From contig CAYTNY010000103.1 of NCBI GenBank assembly GCA_964439215.1, positions 1 to 6,814 of the forward strand: a stretch of 6,814 nucleotides of DNA. Direction: 5' to 3'. Position numbers and translations under genes: made by a program. This DNA is from CAYTNY01 sp964439215 (GTDB taxonomy: Bacteria > Oederibacteriota > PGYV01 > CAYTNY01). The notes beneath the pieces are model-generated. The model ran no database searches. It was not told the origin of the DNA and was given only the letters and a program-made list of their open reading frames with translations. The stretch's first letter is position 1, and each line of letters opens with the position of its first letter. Shown here in pieces: positions 1 to 6,447 of the stretch.

Positions 1-16
1 TATATTCTTAAGTGTT

Positions 17-69
17 CAGCCGCTGCTTAACCCCTCTCTTTCGATGGGCAAAGGATAATGCAGCGGCTG
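17..69. repeat. Inverted repeat flanking a degenerate CCCTCTC palindrome
   Basis: CAGCCGCTGC at 17-26 is the exact reverse complement of GCAGCGGCTG at 60-69, a 10-bp perfect inverted repeat with a 33-nt loop. Inside the loop, 31-54 reads CCCTCTC, TTTCGAT, then GGGCAAAGG. This resembles a decayed version of the perfect palindrome at 6790-6812. The right arm also forms the start of the dispersed repeat copy at 52-194. No T-tract follows on either strand, so it is not an obvious terminator. Confidence 0.5.
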
Positions 70-194
70 TGTCTGCCGCCTGTATTATTTACCAACGGTC
101 GTGCCTCGAACTTGCGGGCAAGGGACAGAAAATGGGTTGTATTTCGATGTATTTCCGGATGTTACAGGCGCTGCAATTAATTTTACAATTCAGC
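52..194 (+). repeat. Dispersed structured repeat, copy 1
   Basis: This segment matches the reverse complement of 6539-6671. The distal 61 bases (134-194) differ at only 6 positions from 6539-6599. The proximal part shares AGGATAATGCAGCGGC and GCCTCGAACTTGC, with indels between. Base pairing is visible: TGCAGCG (59-65) with CGCTGCA (169-175), and TGCCT (102-106) with GGGCA (116-120) around a CGAACTTGC loop. The element begins 5 bases past the stop codon of the lipoprotein gene on the minus strand, so it would be transcribed, as its complement, in that gene's 3' untranslated region. Short ORFs through it are not conserved in frame between the copies, so I do not call a gene. Nothing else is evident in 1-199. 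Confidence 0.75.
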
Positions 195-199
195 TTATT

Positions 200-997
200 T
201 CAAAAATTTATTTCTTCCATTATAAAATCCTGTGTATTCTCCTGGCCGGGATCCCTGTTTTTTGTATAAAATATCATTCCGGATATTATTTTTTCGCCGT
301 CCCCGCCCCCATAATCCCCTTTTTCAAACCCGTTTTCAATTCCGCTTCCCGTTATGTCCACAAACCCGTAAACCGCATAATCACCGGGAAAAGGAAACAG
401 AAGTTCATAATCAAAAGCGCTGCCTGCTTCGCTTATAAAGCCGCGCGCAATACCTGAAATGCCTTCGCCCATCTGAGGCCCGGCGTCCAGCATTATAATA
501 TACTCATGCCCCTGCGCAGGCTCGGGTATTGTTACTGTTCCGGTCATATTATTATACGCCTGCGCCATTGCTATATCATCAGCCTGTATTTCTTCGCCTT
601 CCTCCAGAAGTAAATTCGCGGATTCCGGAATAAGCGAGGGCCAGTCCCCCCCGTAAATACCGATATAATCGCCTTGGACAGGCGGATTTGAATAATCGCC
701 GTCTTCATTTATAAAAGTATATATATAATAATTTCCCGGTGTTATTGTTACGGAATAAGGGATCGAAACCCCGGCCCCGCATACGCCTGTATATTCCGCG
801 GCATTTTCTTCAATATGAAGATCCGTATCCACAATAACTTTAAAATGCCGCCCTTCCAGAGGCTCCGGCAGCAGCAGGTTTCCTGAAATTATTCCCGGAA
901 CAGGAGTGGGAGCGGGATTTAAAGGCCCTTCATTCCCCCCGCCGCAGGCTGCAAATATGGCCGCAGCCGCAAAAAACAGCAAACTAAATTTTTTCAT
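200..997 (-). CDS. Putative outer-surface lipoprotein with two tandem repeats
   Basis: This is a 265-residue secreted lipoprotein of unknown function. The N-terminus has a Lys-Lys n-region, a hydrophobic stretch (residues 4-17) and a lipobox-like IFAAC, with Cys18 as the lipidation site. Phe at -3 is slightly unusual. Gly19-Gly-Gly after the cysteine gives no inner-membrane retention signal, so the outer membrane or cell surface is likely. A Pro-rich linker (about residues 24-35) leads into two diverged tandem domains, roughly 36-147 and 150-262. Each opens with a G-(N/T)-(L/V)-(L/T)-(L/I)-PEP strand. Each later carries PG-(N/D)-Y, an acidic Asp/Gly/Asn turn (NEDGDYSN; DITGSGIENG), and GDY followed by a Gly-rich GGD turn. 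The pattern suggests beta-sandwich domains, and the acidic turns could bind calcium, which is inference. GAGGA at 1001-1005 lies only 3 bases before the ATG, a short but usable ribosome binding site. The gene is downstream of pcm with a 101-bp gap and may share its transcript. Confidence 0.8.
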   Translation of the reverse strand: MKKFSLLFFAAAAIFAACGGGNEGPLNPAPTPVPGIISGNLLLPEPLEGRHFKVIVDTDLHIEENAAEYTGVCGAGVSIPYSVTITPGNYYIYTFINEDGDYSNPPVQGDYIGIYGGDWPSLIPESANLLLEEGEEIQADDIAMAQAYNNMTGTVTIPEPAQGHEYIIMLDAGPQMGEGISGIARGFISEAGSAFDYELLFPFPGDYAVYGFVDITGSGIENGFEKGDYGGGDGEKIISGMIFYTKNRDPGQENTQDFIMEEINF

Positions 998-1098
998 TTT
1001 TCCTCGTCATATATGTTTTTTTTAATCTGATTCATCCGCACATTTTTATAAGTACAGCTTTTTTTAATATAGCCGCACCCGAAAAACCGCTGTATCCT

Positions 1099-1719
1099 TT
1101 ACTCTTCAATTTTCCCTGTCATGGGAACAAATCTCACGGGGATAATATTCTGTTTGGTTACTCTGCCGTGTTTTTTTTCAATAACCATAAGCTCCTGCCG
1201 GAAGCTTCCGACGGGTATCACCATACGCCCTCCGTCAGCAAGCTGTTCAATAAGAGGCTGCGGTATTTCTTTTGGAGCCGCAGCAACGATTATAGCATCA
1301 AAAGGAGCCTGTTCGGGCCAGCCTTCAAATCCATCGCCTGCCTTTAAGCGGACATTATCGTATCCAAGTTCTTTCAAAAGCGCGGCTGAGCGTTCCGCCA
1401 GGGGCTTTGTTATTTCTATCGTATATACTTCTGTGCATATTTCCCCCAGAACAGCGGCCTGGTATCCCGAGCCCGCGCCTATTTCAAGAACTTTTTCCCC
1501 GCCTTTAAGCCCCATAAGTTCGGTCATAAGGGCCACTATATACGGCTGAGAAATAGTCTGCCCCCATCCTATGGGAAGCGGGCAGTCTTCATAAGCATCA
1601 TCCTTAAACTCATCCGGCACAAACCTGCGCCGGTCCACTTTTCTGACAGCTTCAAGCACCAGAGGATCCCTGACACCCCGTGCTTTTATCTGTTCTTCGA
1701 TCATCTGTTCACTCATCAT
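1099..1719 (-). CDS. pcm: Protein-L-isoaspartate O-methyltransferase
   Basis: This cytoplasmic SAM-dependent enzyme methylates L-isoaspartyl residues in aged proteins, which starts their repair to aspartate. At 206 residues it has the family's usual size. From the chosen start, GQTISQPYIVALM (53-65) is the substrate-side signature of the family. VLEIGAGSGYQAAVL (77-91) is methyltransferase motif I for SAM binding, GDGFEGWPEQAPFDAIIVAAAP covers 128-149, and the C-terminus has the typical PVRFVPMTG (194-202). The start is ATG at 1719 because AAAGGAGGG (1726-1734) sits 6 bases upstream. A longer in-frame start at 1755 would place that ribosome binding site inside the gene. A second ATG follows at once (1716), so the protein begins Met-Met or Met-Ser. 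A strong promoter lies upstream, and no clear terminator separates the gene from the lipoprotein gene. The catalytic motifs look intact. Confidence 0.95.
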   Translation of the reverse strand: MMSEQMIEEQIKARGVRDPLVLEAVRKVDRRRFVPDEFKDDAYEDCPLPIGWGQTISQPYIVALMTELMGLKGGEKVLEIGAGSGYQAAVLGEICTEVYTIEITKPLAERSAALLKELGYDNVRLKAGDGFEGWPEQAPFDAIIVAAAPKEIPQPLIEQLADGGRMVIPVGSFRQELMVIEKKHGRVTKQNIIPVRFVPMTGKIEE

Positions 1720-1765
1720 AAAAAGCCCTCCTTTCCGCGGCCCCGCCGCACGCAAATAAAACAGC

Positions 1766-1783
1766 CTTATAAATATTTATAAG
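1766..1783. promoter_or_regulatory. 18-bp perfect palindrome in the pcm leader
   Basis: CTTATAAATATTTATAAG is a perfect palindrome located just downstream of the predicted pcm transcription start (about 1790). The half-site TTATAAATAT recurs as a direct copy at 1792-1801, overlapping the -10 box, 25 bp away. The position suits a repressor operator, but A/T-rich palindromes arise easily by chance, so the role is inferred. Confidence 0.35.
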
Positions 1784-1796
1784 TTTTCTCTTTATA

Positions 1797-1825
1797 AATA
1801 TAGCATCCTTATTCCTGATTATCAA
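1797..1825 (-). promoter_or_regulatory. Sigma-70 promoter of pcm, extended -10
   Basis: On the minus strand TTGATA (1820-1825) and TATATT (1797-1802) are separated by exactly 17 bases. TGC directly before the -10 makes it an extended -10 element. Both hexamers are close to the TTGACA/TATAAT consensus. Transcription would start near 1790, giving a leader of about 70 nt before the pcm ATG. Confidence 0.65.
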
Positions 1826-1857
1826 TCATCCGGAAAAAAACAGGCAGAAAACGCGGG

Positions 1858-1884
1858 AGCCGGATATCCATCCGGCTGTTTTTA
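1858..1884 (+). terminator. Hairpin with T-tract past the activator gene
   Basis: AGCCGGAT (1858-1865) and ATCCGGCT (1870-1877) form a perfect 8-bp stem with an ATCC tetraloop. On the plus strand it is followed by GTTTTTA, the canonical intrinsic terminator layout. On the minus strand, where the activator transcript runs, the stem lies 39 bases past the stop codon and is followed by CCCGCGTTTTC, a weaker tail. It may end the activator mRNA imperfectly or stop plus-strand antisense transcription. No plus-strand gene upstream of it is known in this window. Confidence 0.45.
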
Positions 1885-1915
1885 TCCGGACGGCTAATTC
1901 CGCAGCCTTATTTTT

Positions 1916-3997
1916 TTACATTAACCCGTAATCCTTCATTTTTGATTTCAGCGTGTTCCTGTTTATTCCCAGGTCTTCGGCTGTTTTGGATTTATTGTAA
2001 TCCGTTCTTATAAGCGCTTCCTCTATAAGTGTTTTTTCAACTTCTCCCATAACTTCTTTATATATGTTTTTATCCGATGATCTTTCGATCCCTTTTTCAA
2101 TATAATTTTTCAGAGAAAACTCTTCATTTCTTTTTTCCTTCTGTATTTTCAGGGATTCAGGAATCAATGAAGCGTCAATCACACTTCCCCTGGACATTAT
2201 AACTCCTCTTTCCATGACATTTTCAAGCTCCCTTATATTTCCGGGCCAGTCATAATCCATAAACAGCCGTTCAACATCCTCTTTTATTCCGGTAATCTTT
2301 TTTTCATACAGTTTATTGTATCTTTTGATAAAGAAATCAACCAGCAGAGGCATATCGTCTTTTCTTTCCCGCAGAGGAGGAAGCTCTATTGCTATTACAT
2401 TCAGCCTGAAAAAAAGATCCGCTCTGAATAAGCCTTCATCAACCATTTTTTTCAGGTCTCTGTTGGTTGCCGCAACTATTCTTATGTCTACTTTTACGGT
2501 TTCCTCGCTTCCCAGAGGCTCTATCTCTTTTTCCTGTATTGCGCGCAGCAGTTTAGTCTGAAGATGCAGGGGGATTTCCCCTATTTCGTCAAGAAACAAT
2601 GTTCCGCCTCCGGCAATTTCAAACTTCCCTCTTTTTTTTCCCGCTGCCCCGGTAAACGCGCCTTTTACATACCCAAAAAGCTCCGACTCAAGAAGATTCT
2701 CGGGTATTGCCGCGCAGTTCACGCTTACAAAATTTTTATCCTGTCTGTCGCTCAGAAAATGAAGAACTTTCGCGAACAGCTCCTTTCCTGTCCCGGTCTC
2801 CCCGTTTATTAGAACCGGGGCCGCGGTGTTCGCGACTATTTTAACCTGCTCCATAACATTCCGCAGTTTCTCATTTTTTCCTATAATATTCTTAAAACTT
2901 GATTCGGTTTTCAGCTCCCTGCGCAGCTCTATATTTTCCGTTATAAGTTTTTTTGTCTGTTCCTCCTGGCGCTGATGGCTGCGCACCCGGTAAGCAAGCA
3001 TGGAAGCCAGTATGGTAAGTGTGTCAACAACATCCTCAAAACTCTCCCCATCCTCATATTTTTTTTCAACAGCAATTACGCCTATTACTCTTGTGCCCGC
3101 CTTTATCGGAGCGGCTATAAAAGATATCCTGCCCTGCCCCGCCCTGTGTATTTTCATTTTATTCATAAACAGCGTATCTTTCATGACATCCTCTATTCCT
3201 ATTGTCTGTCCTTTTAAAACCGCGGTGCCTATAACGCCCTCGCCTATCTTGTATATGCCTTTTTTTATGGCTTCTTCGGATATCTTATAGCCTGCCCTGA
3301 CCTTCAGCGCCGCGGGATCTCCGCTGTCAAACAAAACAAGTATCCCTCTTAATACTCCCATCTTATCTTTCAGAGTATCCATGATTCCGTTAAAGATATC
3401 CGTTAATTCTTCTTTTTGCTCTATCACGTCAAAAACCGATATAAGTGTTTCCTGCAGCATAAGTTTTGACCGGAGAGTTTCTTCCATTTCATCCCGGACG
3501 ATTATCTGTGCGGCAAGTTCGGAAACCATCGTAAGAAGTTCAAGGTCGTCCTGTGAAAACGCGTTTCTTTTATTGCTGTCAATACTTACAACGCCTATAA
3601 GTTTCTTTTCTGTTTTTATGGGCACCGCGATCTCCGATAACAGATCCTCTTTGACTTTTACATAAAGCGGGTCCTGCTGCGTGTCATTTATCAGTTTAGG
3701 CGTTCCTGTCCTGGCAACCCATCCCGTGACGCCTTCTCCTATTTTAAGTTTTGTATTTTCAACCACTGTGTTGCTCAGGCCTTTAAACGCTATAATATCC
3801 AGAACCTGTTCCTCATCATCCAGAAGCATCACAGAGCCTGTCTTTGCGCCCGTAAGCTCCAGGCATCTTTCCAGTATCAATTCAAGCAGCTCCTGTGTGT
3901 CGTGCGCCTTATTCATCTCAACAGAGATATAATGAACAAGCTTCAGTTTATTTATTTTGTCTTCATAACTCTTTTCCTGTGTTTTTTTTGCAGTCAT
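1916..3997 (-). CDS. Sigma-54-dependent activator, GAF-GAF-AAA+-Fis
   Basis: This is a 693-residue bacterial enhancer-binding protein that uses ATP hydrolysis to open promoters held by sigma-54 RNA polymerase. Two GAF sensor domains (about 35-168 and 192-340) are followed by a Gln/Glu/Lys-rich linker helix (about 341-365). The AAA+ core has Walker A GETGTGKE (399-406) and the sigma-54 contact loop GAFTGA (446-451). Walker B is GTLFLDE (465-471), and Arg525 and Arg531 in FRADLFFRL are in the arginine-finger region. A Fis-type helix-turn-helix covers about 655-693. No receiver domain is present, so control should come from a small molecule or a partner protein at the GAF domains. Architecture and length match E. 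coli FhlA, and single-GAF NifA is a related design; the ligand is not predictable here. AAAGGAG (4003-4009) lies 5 bases before the ATG. Divergence from glnN suggests that glnN is its target, which is inference. Confidence 0.93.
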   Translation of the reverse strand: MTAKKTQEKSYEDKINKLKLVHYISVEMNKAHDTQELLELILERCLELTGAKTGSVMLLDDEEQVLDIIAFKGLSNTVVENTKLKIGEGVTGWVARTGTPKLINDTQQDPLYVKVKEDLLSEIAVPIKTEKKLIGVVSIDSNKRNAFSQDDLELLTMVSELAAQIIVRDEMEETLRSKLMLQETLISVFDVIEQKEELTDIFNGIMDTLKDKMGVLRGILVLFDSGDPAALKVRAGYKISEEAIKKGIYKIGEGVIGTAVLKGQTIGIEDVMKDTLFMNKMKIHRAGQGRISFIAAPIKAGTRVIGVIAVEKKYEDGESFEDVVDTLTILASMLAYRVRSHQRQEEQTKKLITENIELRRELKTESSFKNIIGKNEKLRNVMEQVKIVANTAAPVLINGETGTGKELFAKVLHFLSDRQDKNFVSVNCAAIPENLLESELFGYVKGAFTGAAGKKRGKFEIAGGGTLFLDEIGEIPLHLQTKLLRAIQEKEIEPLGSEETVKVDIRIVAATNRDLKKMVDEGLFRADLFFRLNVIAIELPPLRERKDDMPLLVDFFIKRYNKLYEKKITGIKEDVERLFMDYDWPGNIRELENVMERGVIMSRGSVIDASLIPESLKIQKEKRNEEFSLKNYIEKGIERSSDKNIYKEVMGEVEKTLIEEALIRTDYNKSKTAEDLGINRNTLKSKMKDYGLM

Positions 3998-4029
3998 CAG
4001 CGCTCCTTTACTTTTATGGTATTTTATAA

Positions 4030-4058
4030 AGTATATGTTTAATTTTTAACCACGTCAA
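4030..4058 (-). promoter_or_regulatory. Sigma-70 promoter of the activator gene
   Basis: On the minus strand TTGACG (4053-4058) and TATACT (4030-4035) are separated by 17 bases, and both are close to consensus. The activator ATG lies about 25-30 bases beyond the expected start point. The -35 box forms half of an inverted repeat, GTCAA (4054-4058) and TTGAC (4066-4070), with the second half inside the activator-type motif cluster. This arrangement would allow autoregulation. Confidence 0.6.
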
Positions 4059-4140
4059 TATTTTTTTGACCATTTTTATTATTTTTTTTACTTTTGATTG
4101 TTTTTTGACCATTTTTGCGTTATAATCTTTTTAAATGGTC
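4043..4140. promoter_or_regulatory. Cluster of GACCATTT motifs, probable enhancer sites
   Basis: TTTTTGACCATTTTT occurs twice as direct copies (4063-4077 and 4102-4116, 39 bp apart). A weaker copy, TTTTTAACCA, is at 4043-4052, 20 bp before the first. An inverted copy, AAATGGTC, lies at 4133-4140 and pairs with the second copy as an inverted repeat with an 18-bp gap. The cluster is about 65-160 bp upstream of the glnN -24 box, the usual distance for sites bound by a sigma-54 activator. Binding by the adjacent activator is inferred from position; no known recognition sequence was matched. Confidence 0.55.
4098..4126 (+). promoter_or_regulatory. Possible second, sigma-70 promoter for glnN
   Basis: TTGTTT (4098-4103) and a perfect TATAAT (4121-4126) are separated by 17 bases and point at glnN. 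The -10 box lies between the two arms of the GACCATTT inverted repeat, so protein bound there would block it. The region is very T-rich, which raises the chance of a coincidental match. A leader from here would be about 175 nt. Confidence 0.3.
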
Positions 4141-4203
4141 TTTTTTTAATCGTTTTTAAAAGTTGTTTTTTTATTTTTTCTTTTGTTTAAAGACATATTA
4201 CAG

Positions 4204-4220
4204 CGGCACCGTTTTTGCAT
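4204..4220 (+). promoter_or_regulatory. Sigma-54 promoter of glnN
   Basis: CGGCACCGTTTTTGCAT carries GG (4205-4206) and GC (4217-4218) separated by exactly 10 bases. The flanks fit the consensus GGCAC and TTGCA; only the T before GG is replaced by C. Transcription should begin near 4230, giving a 77-nt leader. The neighbouring gene encodes a GAFTGA-containing activator, which agrees with sigma-54 dependence. Confidence 0.7.
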
Positions 4221-4241
4221 AATTTAAACTGCGGATAATAA

Positions 4242-4310
4242 ATGATTTTTACTGTTTTTGGACGAATATTAAAACAAAGATATCAAAAAAATATGAGAGG
4301 TGAATTATGA
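4242..4310 (+). CDS. Possible 22-codon leader ORF overlapping the glnN start
   Basis: An ATG at 4242 opens 22 codons (start MIFTVFGRILK, end NMRGEL) and stops at TGA 4308-4310. That stop overlaps the glnN start as ATGA, the common translational-coupling arrangement. The glnN ribosome binding site lies within its last codons. It begins about 12 nt after the predicted sigma-54 start and has only a weak upstream GGA, so initiation may be poor. There is no glutamine run typical of attenuation leaders. It may be a chance ORF. Confidence 0.22.
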   Translation: MIFTVFGRILKQRYQKNMRGEL

Positions 4311-6415
4311 TGAAACAGATAGATTTAACGCAGGTTTTCGGAAAAAATGTATTTAACGACAGGGTTATGAAAGCTGTTCTTCCAAAATCAACATTCAGAG
4401 AAATGAAAGATTATATTGCCCGGGGCAAACCGCTTACTCTTGAGATCGCCAATATAGTCGCCAATGCACTGAAAGACTGGGCAATAGAAAAAGGCGCCAC
4501 TCATTATACGCACTGGTTCCAGCCTTTGACCGGATCTACCGCGGAAAAGCACGACTCCTTCATAGCGCCCACCGAAGACGGCGGCGTTATTATGGAATTT
4601 TCCGGCAAACAGCTTGTGCAGGGCGAGCCTGACGCGTCATCATTTCCATCCGGCGGCCTGAGACTGACATTTGAAGCAAGAGGCTATACCGCATGGGATC
4701 CTACTTCTCCGGCATTTATCAAAGAAGACTCCGACGGCGACAAAACACTGTGCATCCCGACGGCTTTTTATTCTTATACCGGAATGGCGCTTGACAAAAA
4801 GGTTCCTCTGCTCAGATCAATGGACGCCGTATCCAGGCAGTCTATGAGAATACTGAAAGCCTTTGGAAATACAACATCAAAAAAAGTCACGGCTACAATG
4901 GGCCCCGAACAGGAATACTTTCTTATAGACCGCAAGATATTCCTGAAAAGACTTGACCTTATGCTTAGCGGCAGGACATTATTCGGCGCGCCTTCTCCAA
5001 AAGGCCAGGAGCTTTCTGACCAGTATTTCGGATCAATAAAAGACAGGGTCTCCGCTTTTATGACTGACCTTGATATGGAACTGTGGAAAATGGGCATATC
5101 CTCCAAAACACGCCATAACGAAGTGGCGCCGGCACAGTTTGAAATGGCTCCGGTCTTCACATCACTGAATGTCGCAACCGATCACAATCAGCTGGTAATG
5201 GAAACCATGCAGAAAGTCGCTATAAGGCACAACCTCGTGTGTCTTCTCCACGAAAAGCCTTACGCGGGCGTAAACGGTTCGGGAAAACACAACAACTGGT
5301 CGCTTTCCACGGATGACGGCCATAATCTTCTTGAACCCGGCGATACTCCGCATGACAACGCACAGTTTCTTATGTTCCTTTCAGCGCTTATACAGAGTGT
5401 TGACAAACACGCGGATCTGTTAAGAGGCTCCGCGGCAACACCGGGAAATGACCACAGGCTCGGCGCAAACGAAGCCCCGCCCGCCATAATTTCCATTTTC
5501 CTGGGCGATGAAATAACCGAAATACTTGAATCCATTGCCGAAGATAAAAAAATAGAGGGAAAAACAGCGGAAGCGATCAAGATCGGAGTTGACACACTTC
5601 CTGAATTTCCCAAAGACAACACTGACAGAAACAGAACATCTCCTTTTGCTTTTACCGGAAATAAATTTGAATTCAGAATGGTCGGTTCCTCCGCATCAAT
5701 CGCGGGGCCGAACATAATATTAAACACCATTGTTTCAGAGACACTGGATGAATTTGCGCAAAGACTGGAGAATGCTTCCGATATAAACAAAGAAGCAGCC
5801 AAAATCATCAAAGAAACAGTAAGCAAACACAAAAGAATCATATTTAACGGCAACGGCTATTCGGATGAATGGGTCAAAGAAGCGGAAAAACGCGGCCTGC
5901 CGAATATAAAAAACACTGTGGACGCGCACAAATCCTTTACTACTCAAAAAGCAAAGGACCTGTTTTTAAAATACAAGGTCCTTTCAAACGAGGAGCTGAA
6001 CTCACGCTACGAAATTTATCTTGAACAGTATTCAAAAGTAATTAACATTGAAGGGCTGACCGCCGTAAAAATGGCCAGGACACAGTATCTTCCGGCAGTA
6101 ATGCGCTTTATCTCCGAACTTGCGGATTCCGCGGCATCAGCCAAAAACTCCGGAATAAGCGCCAAAACACAGGAGAATATCCTGAAAACAGCGACCGGCC
6201 TTCTTGATTCTGCATTTGAAAAGATACAGGCGCTTGAAAAAGCCATCACAGAGGCTGCCAATGCCGGCGATACCACAAAAATGGCGGAAGCGTACAGGGA
6301 TAAAGTATTTACGGCCTGCACTTCCTTAAGAGAAGATATAGATGCTCTGGAGGAAATAACACCGGAATCTCTCTGGCCGGTTCCCTCTTATGCGGATATG
6401 ATGTTTAAACTCTGA
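4307..6415 (+). CDS. glnN: Type III glutamine synthetase
   Basis: This enzyme makes glutamine from glutamate, ammonia and ATP in the cytoplasm, the entry step of ammonia assimilation. Its 702 residues match the GlnN (type III) family, much larger than the roughly 450-residue GlnA types. Visible motifs are KHDSFI (81-86), MGPEQEYFLID (198-208) with metal-binding glutamates, and EVAPAQFEMAPV (272-283). They continue with NGSGKHNNWS (323-332), containing the conserved ATP-site histidine, then NDHRLGANEAPP (381-392) and NRTSPFAFTGNKFEFR (442-457). The C-terminal 200 residues are helical and charged, as in other type III enzymes. No break or missing motif is seen. AGGTGA (4298-4303) precedes two adjacent ATGs: 4307 with 3 bases of spacing and 4310 with 6. 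I kept 4307, but 4310 fits the spacing as well or better. The enzyme is probably a dodecamer like its relatives. Transcription likely depends on sigma-54 and the divergent activator. Confidence 0.96.
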   Translation: MMKQIDLTQVFGKNVFNDRVMKAVLPKSTFREMKDYIARGKPLTLEIANIVANALKDWAIEKGATHYTHWFQPLTGSTAEKHDSFIAPTEDGGVIMEFSGKQLVQGEPDASSFPSGGLRLTFEARGYTAWDPTSPAFIKEDSDGDKTLCIPTAFYSYTGMALDKKVPLLRSMDAVSRQSMRILKAFGNTTSKKVTATMGPEQEYFLIDRKIFLKRLDLMLSGRTLFGAPSPKGQELSDQYFGSIKDRVSAFMTDLDMELWKMGISSKTRHNEVAPAQFEMAPVFTSLNVATDHNQLVMETMQKVAIRHNLVCLLHEKPYAGVNGSGKHNNWSLSTDDGHNLLEPGDTPHDNAQFLMFLSALIQSVDKHADLLRGSAATPGNDHRLGANEAPPAIISIFLGDEITEILESIAEDKKIEGKTAEAIKIGVDTLPEFPKDNTDRNRTSPFAFTGNKFEFRMVGSSASIAGPNIILNTIVSETLDEFAQRLENASDINKEAAKIIKETVSKHKRIIFNGNGYSDEWVKEAEKRGLPNIKNTVDAHKSFTTQKAKDLFLKYKVLSNEELNSRYEIYLEQYSKVINIEGLTAVKMARTQYLPAVMRFISELADSAASAKNSGISAKTQENILKTATGLLDSAFEKIQALEKAITEAANAGDTTKMAEAYRDKVFTACTSLREDIDALEEITPESLWPVPSYADMMFKL

Positions 6416-6447
6416 TAAAAAAAATCCCTTCTACTTCGACTCTGACA

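Noticed and set aside
12..457. Plus-strand ORFs through repeat copy 1 and into the lipoprotein gene
   Set aside because: They run antisense to a well-supported gene, and the part inside the repeat shares only a short protein-like stretch with copy 2 before the frames diverge.
998..1098. Promoter or terminator between pcm and the lipoprotein gene
   Set aside because: Several TATA-like strings occur, but none has a convincing -35 box at 16-18 bp, and no stem with a T-tract is present.
1720..1755. Longer N-terminus for the methyltransferase starting at 1755
   Set aside because: It would put the strong AAAGGAGGG ribosome binding site inside the coding region and add residues not typical of the family.
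4066..4126. TTGACC boxes taken as plus-strand -35 elements
   Set aside because: The TTGACC at 4105-4110 lies only 10 bases from TATAAT, and the one at 4066 has no -10 at proper spacing, so they fit better as parts of the GACCATTT motif.
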